Source: Candidatus Pelagibacter sp. TMED118 (GTDB lineage Bacteria > Pseudomonadota > Alphaproteobacteria > Pelagibacterales > Pelagibacteraceae). Taken from it: a stretch of 43,786 bases of DNA. A program made the translations under genes and the position numbers. The DNA lies in NCBI GenBank assembly GCA_002170205.2, contig NHFT02000002.1, positions 48,946-92,731 of the forward strand. The letters run 5' to 3'. Shown here in pieces: positions 8,124-16,399 of this stretch. The notes under the pieces were generated by a model that was not told where the DNA came from, made no database searches, and worked only from the letters and a program-made list of their open reading frames with translations. The first letter of the stretch is position 1; every line of letters begins with the position of its first letter.

Positions 8124-9119
8124 TTAAATATATTTAACTAAATCACACATTCTATTGGAAAATCCCCATTCATTATCGTACCATGCTGTAACTTTTCCCA
8201 TTTTTTTCCCAATAACGTTTGTCAAACTTAAATCTATAATCGCTGAGTGTCTATCATGATTAAAATCTATTGAAACTAATTTTTCAGAGCAAACTCTCAT
8301 AATTCCTTTAAGTTCTTTTTTTGATGAATTTTCAAGAATATTATTAATTATTTTTGATGTTATGGTTTTTTTTGAGTTAAATACTAATTCAATTAAGGAC
8401 ACGTTTGGGGTCGGTACTCTCATAGCGATACCAGCTAATTTACCCTTTAATTCTGGAATTATATCTCCTATAGATTTAGAAGCACCTGTAGATGTTGGAA
8501 CTATTGATTGAGCAGCGGACCTACCTCTTCTAGGATCTTTATGAGAATTATCAAGCAATCTTTGGTCAGAGGTATATGAATGTATCGTGGTCATAAATGC
8601 CGATTTTAAACTAAATTTTTTATGTAAAACGCTCACAATCGGAGCTAAACAGTTTGTAGTACAAGATCCGGCTGAAATTATTTTATCATTGGATTTAATT
8701 TGATTATGGTTCACTCCAAATACTATCATTTTATCTGAATCTTTACATGGAGCTGAAACCAAAACTTTCTTTGCACCATTTATTAAATGTGGTATTAATT
8801 TTTCTTTAGAATTAAATTTCCCAGTACACTCTAAAACAATATCAGAAGATGATTTTTTCCATTGAATCTCGTCTATTTTCGACTTTTGAGTGTAAAGAAT
8901 TTTCATATTATTGATATAAATAAAATTTTTATCATGTCTTATTTTTGACCTAAACAATCCATGAATAGAATCATACTTTATTAAGTTACAAGCGGTTTCA
9001 ATGTTCGATCTGCTATTAATATGCTTAATTTTTATCGTTTTATAATTATTTTCAAATATAGATCTTATGATCATTCTTCCTATTCGTCCCAAACCATTAA
9101 TACCAATTTTTTTTTTCAT
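8124..9119 (-). CDS. gap: Glyceraldehyde-3-phosphate dehydrogenase, probably NADP-accepting
   Basis: 331 residues with Rossmann GINGLGRIGR, catalytic Cys153 in SCTTNC, and the C-terminal WYDNEWGFSNR. Where NAD-specific GAPDH has Asp after IN (INDL), this enzyme has Ser36-Arg37 (HINSRS). The S-loop reads DQRLLDNSHKDPRRGR, resembling chloroplast and cyanobacterial NADP(H)-using enzymes, including the Ser before His. These are the usual determinants of cofactor choice, so NADP(H) use in the gluconeogenic direction is predicted (inference). It lies one base after tkt and 11 nt before pgk. Confidence 0.95.
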   Translation of the reverse strand: MKKKIGINGLGRIGRMIIRSIFENNYKTIKIKHINSRSNIETACNLIKYDSIHGLFRSKIRHDKNFIYINNMKILYTQKSKIDEIQWKKSSSDIVLECTGKFNSKEKLIPHLINGAKKVLVSAPCKDSDKMIVFGVNHNQIKSNDKIISAGSCTTNCLAPIVSVLHKKFSLKSAFMTTIHSYTSDQRLLDNSHKDPRRGRSAAQSIVPTSTGASKSIGDIIPELKGKLAGIAMRVPTPNVSLIELVFNSKKTITSKIINNILENSSKKELKGIMRVCSEKLVSIDFNHDRHSAIIDLSLTNVIGKKMGKVTAWYDNEWGFSNRMCDLVKYI

Positions 9120-9120
9120 T

Positions 9121-11061
9121 CTAGTTTTTTAAAATTTTTTTTATTTTATTAATTATTTTTAAATCATTTAAATTATAAAAATTGTAAATTTCTTTATAAG
9201 GCGCACTTTTGCCAAAGTCATTTATACCAAAACATAAGCCTTTATTTTTAACATATTTTTGCCAAATATCACTAGACCCCGCTTCGATTGTAAATAAATA
9301 TTTTGTTTCATTAAGAATTTTTTCTTTATATTTTTTAGTCTGATTATCAAACAATTCATGAGATGGCATTGATATGATTTTTGAATAAATCTTTTCTGTG
9401 GCTAATTTATGACCTACACTAATCGCAAGTCCAACTTCAGATCCACTTGCAATTAAAGTGATCTGGATCTTTTTGGAGGTTCGCATTACTTCGTAACCTC
9501 CATTTAAGCATTTATTTTTTGATATAAACTTTTTTCTAAACTGTACCAAGCTTTGCCTGGTTAACGCTAGTAGACTTGGCCCTGTTTCATTTAGTAAAGC
9601 CAACTCCCAGCACTCAATAGTTTCGGTTGTATCACCAGGTCTAAAAACTTTAAGGTTTGGTATTGATCTTAATCCTGTCAATTGCTCGACTGGTTGATGT
9701 GTTGGCCCATCCTCACCAAGGCCTATTGAATCATGAGTCATAATATAAATAACTCTTTGTTTCATTAAAGCAGATAGTCTTATTGAGGGTTTACAATAAT
9801 CACTAAAAATTAAAAAAGTACCACCATAAGGAATTAAGTTGCCATGAAGCGAAATACCATTCATTATTCCACACATTGCATGTTCTCTTACCCCGTAATG
9901 GATGTAATTTCCCGCAAAGTTGTTTGAATTAATAATTTTGTGGGCATCTGTTTTGGTATTATTTGATCCAGCTAAATCAGCAGACCCACCTATTAGCTCA
10001 GGAAAATTTTTAGTTATTGTTGCAATAATTTTTTCTGATGATTTTCTCGTAGCTATATTTTTATTATTTGTTCCTACTAAATTATGTTTTTCCTTAGAAA
10101 TTAATTTTTTAAGTCTTTTTCTTATATTCTTTTTGTAAAAAATTAAATTTTTTTTATTCGAAATTTTTTTTTGTTTACCAATCTTCCTCCACTCATCAAG
10201 AATTTTTTTAGGAACTTCAAATGGTTTATAATCCCATTTAAGTTTTTTTCTTACTAGTTCAACTTCCTCCTCACCTAACGGACTTCCATGGGCCATGGCT
10301 GTTCCTGATTTATTAGGAGATCCATAGCCAATTTTAGTTTTACATGATATCGCAATAGGTTTTTTTGACTTTTGAGCCTTTTTGAGAGATTGATAAATTT
10401 GTTGATGATTATGACCATCAATCTCAACAAAATTCCAACCATAGCTTAAAAATCTTTTTTTTGTGTCATCGCTAACAGTAAGAGATGTAGGACCATCTAT
10501 AGAAATCGAATTATTATCAAAAAGTAATATCAAATTATTTAATCTCAAATGTCCTGCAAGACTTAAAGATTCATGACTAACGCCTTCCATTAAACATCCA
10601 TCACCAGCAATTACATAAATCTTATGATCAACTTTACTTTTCCCAAATCTTTTTTTTAAAATTTTTTCTGAAATTGCTAAACCAACCGCATTAGCAATTC
10701 CTTGTCCCAAAGGTCCAGTTGTAGTTTCGATACCTGAATTTGGAACATACTCAGGGTGACCAGCACAAATTGAGTTTAATTTTCTAAAATTTTTTAAAGA
10801 AGAAATAGGAAATAATTTATAACCCGTAAGATATAATATAGAATATAGTAACATTGAACCATGCCCTGCTGATAATATAAATCTATCTCTATTTATCCAA
10901 TCTGGGTCTTTTGGGTTAAATTTCAAGAAATATTTGTAAAGAATAGTTGCCACATCAGCCATGCCCATTGGCATACCAGGATGACCAGAATTTGCCTTTT
11001 GAACAGCATCAATAGATAAAAACCTTATTGCATTTGCTAAATCTGTATATTTAATTTTCAA
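9121..11061 (-). CDS. tkt: Transketolase
   Basis: 646-residue thiamine-diphosphate enzyme moving two-carbon units between ketose and aldose phosphates, linking triose and pentose phosphate pools. The N-terminal ANSGHPGMPMG, TGPLGQG, the ThDP/Mg2+ motif GDGCLMEG, and the middle-domain FIM-type region with GVREHAMCG and EDGPTHQPVEQL are all present. Translation appears to begin at TTG 11061, as no ATG lies before the conserved start. It is the first gene of the long minus-strand run and diverges from the coiled-coil gene at 11114 across a 52-bp AT-rich gap that must hold both promoters. Confidence 0.96.
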   Translation of the reverse strand: MKIKYTDLANAIRFLSIDAVQKANSGHPGMPMGMADVATILYKYFLKFNPKDPDWINRDRFILSAGHGSMLLYSILYLTGYKLFPISSLKNFRKLNSICAGHPEYVPNSGIETTTGPLGQGIANAVGLAISEKILKKRFGKSKVDHKIYVIAGDGCLMEGVSHESLSLAGHLRLNNLILLFDNNSISIDGPTSLTVSDDTKKRFLSYGWNFVEIDGHNHQQIYQSLKKAQKSKKPIAISCKTKIGYGSPNKSGTAMAHGSPLGEEEVELVRKKLKWDYKPFEVPKKILDEWRKIGKQKKISNKKNLIFYKKNIRKRLKKLISKEKHNLVGTNNKNIATRKSSEKIIATITKNFPELIGGSADLAGSNNTKTDAHKIINSNNFAGNYIHYGVREHAMCGIMNGISLHGNLIPYGGTFLIFSDYCKPSIRLSALMKQRVIYIMTHDSIGLGEDGPTHQPVEQLTGLRSIPNLKVFRPGDTTETIECWELALLNETGPSLLALTRQSLVQFRKKFISKNKCLNGGYEVMRTSKKIQITLIASGSEVGLAISVGHKLATEKIYSKIISMPSHELFDNQTKKYKEKILNETKYLFTIEAGSSDIWQKYVKNKGLCFGINDFGKSAPYKEIYNFYNLNDLKIINKIKKILKN

Positions 11062-11074
11062 TATTTATCCTATG

Positions 11075-11103
11075 TAGACTTAAACGACTCAATTTAATAA
11101 TAT
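11075..11103 (+). promoter_or_regulatory. Weak candidate promoter for the zapA cluster
   Basis: TAGACT (11075-11080) and TAATAT (11098-11103) are spaced by 17 bp, each 4 of 6 to the sigma-70 consensus, just before ATG 11114. The background is very AT-rich, so the match has little weight. This gap must also contain the promoter for tkt on the other strand. Confidence 0.25.
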
Positions 11104-11113
11104 ATTTATATAT

Positions 11114-11437
11114 ATGAAAACTAATAATGAAAAAGAAAAAAAATTGACAATAGCCTTGGATAAACTAAAAAAATTTTCTTTTGATAATAATCAATATATT
11201 AACCAGCTTAATGATCTTAAAACAAAAAAAAATCAATTAGAAATTGAAAAAGGAGCTTTATTATTTAAATTTAAAAAATTAAATGAGAATTACGATAACT
11301 TAAAATTACAATTAGATTATTTGGAGAAACAAAACAAAGAGGAGAGAAAAAGAGAAAAGATCTTTGAACACAAAATTGACGAACTGAACCAAGAGACAGA
11401 TAATTTAATACAAGAGGTTGATAAATGGCAAACGTAA
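11114..11437 (+). CDS. Small coiled-coil protein, DUF4164-like
   Basis: 107 residues, almost wholly charged heptad-like sequence (Lys/Glu/Asn/Leu-rich), predicted to be one long coiled coil from about residue 5 to 100, with no cysteine or signal peptide. Alphaproteobacteria often carry a small DUF4164 coiled-coil gene directly between tkt and zapA, and position and length fit; sequence alone is too low in complexity to prove it. The last 13 nt overlap zapA, so the two are translated together, suggesting a partner role with ZapA at the division site (inference). Confidence 0.6.
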   Translation: MKTNNEKEKKLTIALDKLKKFSFDNNQYINQLNDLKTKKNQLEIEKGALLFKFKKLNENYDNLKLQLDYLEKQNKEERKREKIFEHKIDELNQETDNLIQEVDKWQT

Positions 11438-11868
11438 ACATTAAGTTTAACGGAAAAGAATATCTTTTATCTTGTGAGGACGGACAAGAAGAGCATTTAG
11501 AAGAATTATCTTTAAGGCTAAATAATAAATTTGAAAAATTAAAAGTAAAATTAGGAAATATTGGAGAAAGTAAGCTGTTGTTAATTTCGTCTATAACCAT
11601 AATGGATGAATACTTTGAAACACGAAAAAAAATAGAATTACAAAAAAAAGAATTAGATAATTTAAAAGATAAATTTAAAGAGATTAAAACATTAGTATAT
11701 GATTATAAAGATGATAAAGAAATGCAGATCCTAAATTTAAATAAATCCTTAAGTGAAGTGAAAACTCAAATAGAACAAACAAATAATGATTTCGATAAAA
11801 TAATTGACAACACAACCAAAGAAATTGAAAAATTTATACAAAGATCTATTAGTGATACACAAATATAA
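11425..11868 (+). CDS. zapA: Cell division protein ZapA
   Basis: 147 residues. The N-terminal globular part (MANVNIKFNGKEYLLSCEDG, then HLEELSLRLNNKFEKLK) matches ZapA, which binds FtsZ and bundles its filaments. A coiled coil of about 90 residues follows, which is long compared with E. coli ZapA (109 residues) but usual in Alphaproteobacteria. Overlap with the preceding coiled-coil gene and 11 nt to the next gene indicate an operon. Confidence 0.85.
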   Translation: MANVNIKFNGKEYLLSCEDGQEEHLEELSLRLNNKFEKLKVKLGNIGESKLLLISSITIMDEYFETRKKIELQKKELDNLKDKFKEIKTLVYDYKDDKEMQILNLNKSLSEVKTQIEQTNNDFDKIIDNTTKEIEKFIQRSISDTQI

Positions 11869-11879
11869 TAAATCTAAAA

Positions 11880-12425
11880 GTGTTAAAAAATAAAATTAGA
11901 AAAAAAATTATTAATCTTCGAAAAAATAGCTTTAATAGTCATTTAAATATTAAAATAAATAACTTATTAAAAATTGTAAAAAAATCAAAAATGCCCAAAC
12001 CATCAATTGGAGGATATTATCCAGTAAATTTTGAAATTGATTGTTTAAAAATTCTAAAAACTTTAGAAAAAAATAAATTTAAAATATCTTTACCGATAGT
12101 CAGTAAAAGTAATTCAATGAATTTTTACAGATACTCATTTAAACAACCTTTACAATTAAATAAGTATGGTATTCCTGAACCAAATAAAAAAATAAAAGTT
12201 TACCCAGATATATTAATAGTCCCACTCGTAGCTTTTGATAAAGATCTTTATAGAATTGGTTATGGAGGTGGTTATTATGACAGATATATAGCTAAATTAA
12301 AAAAAAAAAAATATTTTATAACAATCGGTTTTGCTTATTCATTTCAGATTATTAATAAAGTACCAATTAATAAATTTGATAAAAATCTAGATTTTATTAT
12401 AACTGAAAATAAAGTCTATAAATGA
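11880..12425 (+). CDS. 5-formyltetrahydrofolate cyclo-ligase
   Basis: ATP-dependent enzyme turning 5-formyl-THF into 5,10-methenyl-THF, recycling folate. 181 residues with the basic N-terminal RKKIINLRKNS region, PDILIVPLVAFDK and the ATP/Mg-binding GYGGGYYDRY near residue 130. It starts at GTG and overlaps the next gene by 4 nt (ATGA). A run of 13 A at 12299-12311 encodes LKKKK and stays in frame. Many proteobacteria place 6S RNA between zapA and this gene; here the 11-nt gap leaves no room for it. Confidence 0.92.
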   Translation: MLKNKIRKKIINLRKNSFNSHLNIKINNLLKIVKKSKMPKPSIGGYYPVNFEIDCLKILKTLEKNKFKISLPIVSKSNSMNFYRYSFKQPLQLNKYGIPEPNKKIKVYPDILIVPLVAFDKDLYRIGYGGGYYDRYIAKLKKKKYFITIGFAYSFQIINKVPINKFDKNLDFIITENKVYK

Positions 12426-13222
12426 AGTTATTGTTCTTAGGGGATATAGTTGGTGACTCTGGAAGTAATGCTATTAAGAGATATTTGCCTGATATTATAT
12501 CTGTAAATAGTATAGATTTTGTAGTGGTGAATGGAGAAAATTCATTTTCTTCTGGGGTTGGTATAAGCGAGAATCTTGTGAATGAGTTTTTATCTTGTGG
12601 GACCGATGTGATTACCACTGGAAATCACGTTTGGGATCAAAAAGAAATTCTAGATTTCATTAAAAAGGAAAAACGTCTTTTAAGACCTTTAAATATGTCT
12701 AAGGAATTACCAGGTAATGGTTTTGGAGTTTATAAATCTAAAAAAGGATATAGCATTGGTGTTTTGAACATTATGGGAAATGTTTTTATGAAAAAAAGTG
12801 ATGACGTTTTTGAAACCTCATTAAACTTTATAAAAAAATATAAATTAAAAAAAGATTACGATTTTTTACTAGTGGATTTTCACGGCGAGATTACCAGTGA
12901 GAAAATGGCTATAGGTCATCTTTTCGATGGAAAAGCTACTTTGGTTATTGGTACCCATACGCATGTTCCAACAAATGATGCACGAATTTTAGAAAACGGG
13001 ACTGCTTATCAAACAGATGCTGGAATGTGTGGAAATTATAATTCTGTTATCGGCATGAATAAAGAGAATTCAATTAATAAGTTTTTAAAAAAAAATTCAG
13101 TCAACCATAGCCCCCAAAGTGGTGATGCATCCATATGTGGCGCAATAATTGATTGTGATATTGATACTGGTTTAGCAAAAAATATTAAAAGTTTTATTTT
13201 TGGCGGAGATCTCGATAAATAA
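12422..13222 (+). CDS. YmdB-family metallophosphoesterase (TIGR00282)
   Basis: 266 residues of the calcineurin-like phosphoesterase fold. Metal ligands lie in LFLGDIVGD, VVNGENS, TGNHVWD, DFHGE and GTHTHVPT, in the expected order. Bacillus YmdB hydrolyses cyclic nucleotides and affects motility and biofilm; the function in Alphaproteobacteria is unsettled. It is coupled to the upstream cyclo-ligase by a 4-nt overlap and followed 5 nt later by yebC. Confidence 0.88.
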   Translation: MKLLFLGDIVGDSGSNAIKRYLPDIISVNSIDFVVVNGENSFSSGVGISENLVNEFLSCGTDVITTGNHVWDQKEILDFIKKEKRLLRPLNMSKELPGNGFGVYKSKKGYSIGVLNIMGNVFMKKSDDVFETSLNFIKKYKLKKDYDFLLVDFHGEITSEKMAIGHLFDGKATLVIGTHTHVPTNDARILENGTAYQTDAGMCGNYNSVIGMNKENSINKFLKKNSVNHSPQSGDASICGAIIDCDIDTGLAKNIKSFIFGGDLDK

Positions 13223-13227
13223 ACTTT

Positions 13228-13950
13228 ATGGCGGGACATTCACATTGGGCAGGAATTAAGCATAAAAAAGATAGAGTTGATAAAATAAGATCAAAGATAT
13301 TTTCCAAGTTATCAAGAGAAATTACTATAGCTGCGAAACTTGGTGATAAAGATCCAGATAGCAATCCTAGACTAAGGTCTGCAATTCAGTCAGCTAAATC
13401 TGCAAATATGCCAAAAAATAACATACAAAGAGCTTTAGATAAATCAAAAGACTCATTTAATAATAATTTAGAAAATATTAGGTATGAGGGTTTTGGACCT
13501 AATAATGTTGCATTTATTATTTTGGCTATTACGGATAACAAAAATAGAACAGCGGCAAATATCAGAACAATTTTTCAAAAAAACGATGGTTGCCTAGGAA
13601 CCTCAGGTTCTGCTTCACACAATTTCAAACAATTAGGAGTTATTAAATTTCTCAAAGATCAAATACAAGAAAACATTATTTATAATTTTGTTGTTGATAT
13701 TGGGGTAGATGATTTTTTAATTTATAAAAAATACTATGAAGTTCATTGTGAAAAAAATAAAATTTATGATATAAAAAAAAAATTGGAGACAAAAATAAAG
13801 CATTTTATGTCAACAGAAATAGAGTGGATAGCCATTAATAAAGTAACCTTAAATAAAGAACAAAATCAAGCTATATTAAATTTGTTTGAAAACCTTTATG
13901 ATAACGATGATGTCCAAAGCGTTTACTTCAATTTAGAAAGAAAGGATTAG
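13228..13950 (+). CDS. yebC: YebC/PmpR family protein
   Basis: 240 residues starting MAGHSHWAGIKHKKDRVD, the near-invariant start of the YebC/TACO1 family, with the PKNNIQRALDK and NRTAANIRTIF blocks. Members are described as DNA-binding regulators, and more recently as translation factors easing ribosome stalling at proline-rich stretches, so the molecular role remains debated. In proteobacteria yebC usually heads the ruvC-ruvA-ruvB genes; here a divergent RuvC-like gene follows 4 nt later. Confidence 0.95.
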   Translation: MAGHSHWAGIKHKKDRVDKIRSKIFSKLSREITIAAKLGDKDPDSNPRLRSAIQSAKSANMPKNNIQRALDKSKDSFNNNLENIRYEGFGPNNVAFIILAITDNKNRTAANIRTIFQKNDGCLGTSGSASHNFKQLGVIKFLKDQIQENIIYNFVVDIGVDDFLIYKKYYEVHCEKNKIYDIKKKLETKIKHFMSTEIEWIAINKVTLNKEQNQAILNLFENLYDNDDVQSVYFNLERKD

Positions 13951-13954
13951 TTGT

Positions 13955-14449
13955 ATGCTTATCATAGGAATTGATCCTGGAATTTCTGGTGCAATATGTT
14001 TCTTTGAAGATGACAAGGTAGTCGATATTATTGATATGCCGTCTATGACAGATGGGAAAAAAAATAAAAAACAAGTAAACGGCGCACAAATCTATAATGA
14101 AATTAATGAAAGAATTAAAAATAGACCCTTAAAGGATGTTAAAGTAGTAATCGAACATGTTACAGCAATGCCAGGGCAGGGTGTTACAAGCATGTTTAAT
14201 TTTGGTCAGTCTTTTGGAGTTTTAAAAGGAATATGTTCTGCAATGCAATTATCAACTTTTTTTGTCAGGCCTGTAAAGTGGAAAAAATATTTTAATCTGA
14301 TTAAAAGTGAAAAATCTGCAAGCAGAACTAAAGCAATTGAAATTTTCCCACAAGTGTCCTCAATGTTGTCAAAAAAAAAAGATATTAATAAAGCTGACGC
14401 TATATTAATAGCGTGTTTTTTTAATAATACATATAAATTAGAAGAATAA
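13955..14449 (+). CDS. RuvC-like Holliday junction resolvase, divergent type
   Basis: 164 residues of the RNase H-like RuvC fold. It opens IIGIDPGISGAI with Asp7, has Glu67 in VVIEHV, and Asp148 in NKADAILIA. The position of canonical Asp138 (pattern DxxD) is Asn145, with Asp143 two residues before it. The middle (PGQGVTSMFNFGQSFGVLKG, then RPVKWKKYF) resembles short phage-type or stand-alone RuvC-like proteins more than E. coli RuvC. It occupies the ruvC place after yebC, but ruvA and ruvB are absent and tolQ follows. Junction resolution is likely; activity without local RuvAB is inference. Confidence 0.75.
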   Translation: MLIIGIDPGISGAICFFEDDKVVDIIDMPSMTDGKKNKKQVNGAQIYNEINERIKNRPLKDVKVVIEHVTAMPGQGVTSMFNFGQSFGVLKGICSAMQLSTFFVRPVKWKKYFNLIKSEKSASRTKAIEIFPQVSSMLSKKKDINKADAILIACFFNNTYKLEE

Positions 14450-14501
14450 GCAATAAAAGACTTGCCAAATTGATGACACAAATTAGTGTGAAAGGTTTAA
14501 C

Positions 14502-15173
14502 ATGGAAGCCGATATTACATCACAAGCTGTTGGATTATCGAGTACAGACTTTTCGATTATTCAACTTTTTTTAAGAGCAGATATAATAGTAAAAAGCGTG
14601 ATTATTATTTTAATCTCTGCATCAATCTATTCTTGGGCAATTATTTTCGAGAAATATAAAATGTTCAAAAGAATAAATAAAACATCCCAAGATTTTGAGG
14701 ACAAATTTTGGAAATCTAAATCTGCTGAAACATTATACAACAACTTGCCTGCAAATATCGATGATCCTATGGCGAAGGTTTTTAAAAATTCTATGCAATC
14801 GGTTATTAAAACAAAATCTAAAGCTAATATATCGGATAGACTTGGAATCACTTTGGAGACAAATATCGAGAAACAAATGAATATTATTGAAAAAAATTAT
14901 ACTTTTCTTGCAACTGTTGGATCTACAGCGCCTTTTATAGGCTTGTTTGGAACAGTTTGGGGAATAATGAATTCTTTTCAATCAATAGCGATTTCTAGAA
15001 ATACAAGTCTTGCAATTGTAGCCCCGGGTATAGCTGAAGCACTTTTTGCAACTGCTTTGGGTTTGCTAGCAGCTATTCCAGCGGTAATAGCTTATAATAA
15101 ATTTAATAGCGACTCAAAAAAATATTTTCAAAAACTAGAAAATTTTTCAAAGAGATTTATATCAATAATTTAA
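14502..15173 (+). CDS. tolQ: Tol-Pal system protein TolQ
   Basis: 223-residue MotA/TolQ/ExbB family proton-channel subunit. Three membrane helices are visible near residues 28-48, 135-155 and 170-192, with the conserved ATVGSTAPFIGLFGTVWG and the helix-3 ATALGLLAAIPAVIAYN. With TolR it converts the proton gradient into motion of TolA for outer-membrane constriction at division. The 52-bp gap before it breaks the run from yebC and may hold the operon promoter; ybgC, often found first, is missing. Confidence 0.97.
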   Translation: MEADITSQAVGLSSTDFSIIQLFLRADIIVKSVIIILISASIYSWAIIFEKYKMFKRINKTSQDFEDKFWKSKSAETLYNNLPANIDDPMAKVFKNSMQSVIKTKSKANISDRLGITLETNIEKQMNIIEKNYTFLATVGSTAPFIGLFGTVWGIMNSFQSIAISRNTSLAIVAPGIAEALFATALGLLAAIPAVIAYNKFNSDSKKYFQKLENFSKRFISII

Positions 15174-15174
15174 A

Positions 15175-15591
15175 ATGTCTTTCAATATTAAGAGATCCTC
15201 AAGAGAGCCTATGAGTGAAATAAATGTTACACCGTTTGTTGATGTGATGTTGGTACTTTTGATCATTTTTATGGTAACCGCTCCTCTTTTAACAGTTGGA
15301 GTGCAAGTAGATTTACCAGAGAGTTCCGCGGACTCATTACCAGAGGAACAAGAACCTTTAACATTAACCATAAATTCCAAGGGAGAGATTTATATTCAAG
15401 AGTCCAAGGTAGAGTACGACAATATAATTTCTAAAATACTTGCAGTTTCCAAAAATAGAACAGATACAAGAATATATGTTAGAGGAGATAAAAACATTAA
15501 TTATGGACGTGTTCTTGAAATTATGGGCATGCTTTCTGGGTCAGGTTTTACAAAAGTTGCTCTAATTTCCGAGCCTTACAAAGAAAGATAA
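15175..15591 (+). CDS. tolR: Tol-Pal system protein TolR
   Basis: 138 residues of the ExbD/TolR family. A short cytoplasmic N-terminus with EINVTPFVDVMLVLLIIFMV contains the single membrane helix and the proton-carrying Asp in VDVMLV. A periplasmic domain follows from about residue 45. The start is one base after the tolQ stop. It works as the stator partner of TolQ. Confidence 0.97.
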   Translation: MSFNIKRSSREPMSEINVTPFVDVMLVLLIIFMVTAPLLTVGVQVDLPESSADSLPEEQEPLTLTINSKGEIYIQESKVEYDNIISKILAVSKNRTDTRIYVRGDKNINYGRVLEIMGMLSGSGFTKVALISEPYKER

Positions 15592-15595
15592 TAAT

Positions 15596-16399
15596 GTGTA
15601 CAAAAATATACTAATTTCATCTGGTTTCCATTTACTAATAATTATTATAACAATTATAAGTTTTCCATTTATTGCAAAAAAACCTCTAGATCTTCCACCA
15701 ATTATCTCAGTAGAGTTAATACAAATTAAAGACAAAACAAATGTACCATTTGCTCCAAGGGCAAAAAAAATAATTGAAAAAGTAAAAGATGATGAAAAGT
15801 TATTATCGGAACAAGCTCCACCCAAAAAAATTAAAAAAATTAAACCAGATGCAATTCCAATGCCTGATGATAAAACTAAGATAATTAAAAAATTGGACGA
15901 TAAACAAAATCCAGAAATTGACGATAATAAAGCGAAACAGGTATCTGAATTTGAAAAAAAAGATATTTTTGATCCAAGTAATATTGCAGCTTTAATAGAT
16001 AAATCAAAAGAAAATATAGCCGAGACAAGTATCAAATCAGATAAAATTACACAATCTCAAGATAAAACTATGGATATTTCAGGTTTAACTTTAAGCGAAG
16101 AGGACGCACTTAAAGCTCAAATATTTGGATGCTGGAGCATACCCCTAGGATTGCCATATAATGAAAATCTTTTAGTAAGAATTAAATTGAAATTAAAGCC
16201 GGATGGTACAATAATTGACTCTGAAATTTTAGATCATGCAAGAATGAACAAGCCAGGACAAAATTTTTATAGAGTTTTAGCTGAAAGTGCCTTAAGGGCT
16301 ATACAATTATGTCAACCTCTACGAGTTCCAACAACGGGATATGAAAGATGGAAGGACTTACAGCTAAATTTTGATGCAAGGGAAATGTTAGAGGGATGA
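15596..16399 (+). CDS. tolA: Tol-Pal system protein TolA
   Basis: 267 residues with one N-terminal membrane helix (about 5-25), a Lys/Asp/Pro-rich periplasmic stalk (about 45-160) and a globular TolA/TonB-type C-terminal domain (about 170-265) containing [20 protein letters not shown]. It spans the periplasm to reach TolB and Pal. The frame fixes a GTG start at 15596, since the nearby ATG at 15594 runs to a stop after six codons. The stalk is short beside E. coli TolA (421 residues). It overlaps tolB by 4 nt. Confidence 0.9.
   Translation: MYKNILISSGFHLLIIIITIISFPFIAKKPLDLPPIISVELIQIKDKTNVPFAPRAKKIIEKVKDDEKLLSEQAPPKKIKKIKPDAIPMPDDKTKIIKKLDDKQNPEIDDNKAKQVSEFEKKDIFDPSNIAALIDKSKENIAETSIKSDKITQSQDKTMDISGLTLSEEDALKAQIFGCWSIPLGLPYNENLLVRIKLKLKPDGTIIDSEILDHARMNKPGQNFYRVLAESALRAIQLCQPLRVPTTGYERWKDLQLNFDAREMLEG

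Noticed and set aside
11869..11879. 6S RNA between zapA and the cyclo-ligase, as in many proteobacteria
   Set aside because: Only 11 nt are available.
14480..14496. Near-palindrome CACAAATTAGTG before tolQ as an operator
   Set aside because: Short, imperfect and AT-rich; no second copy was seen in the window.
15562..16035. 157-codon antisense open frame over tolA
   Set aside because: It results from the Lys/Asp-rich stalk of TolA read backwards; hydrophobic low-complexity product with no independent support.
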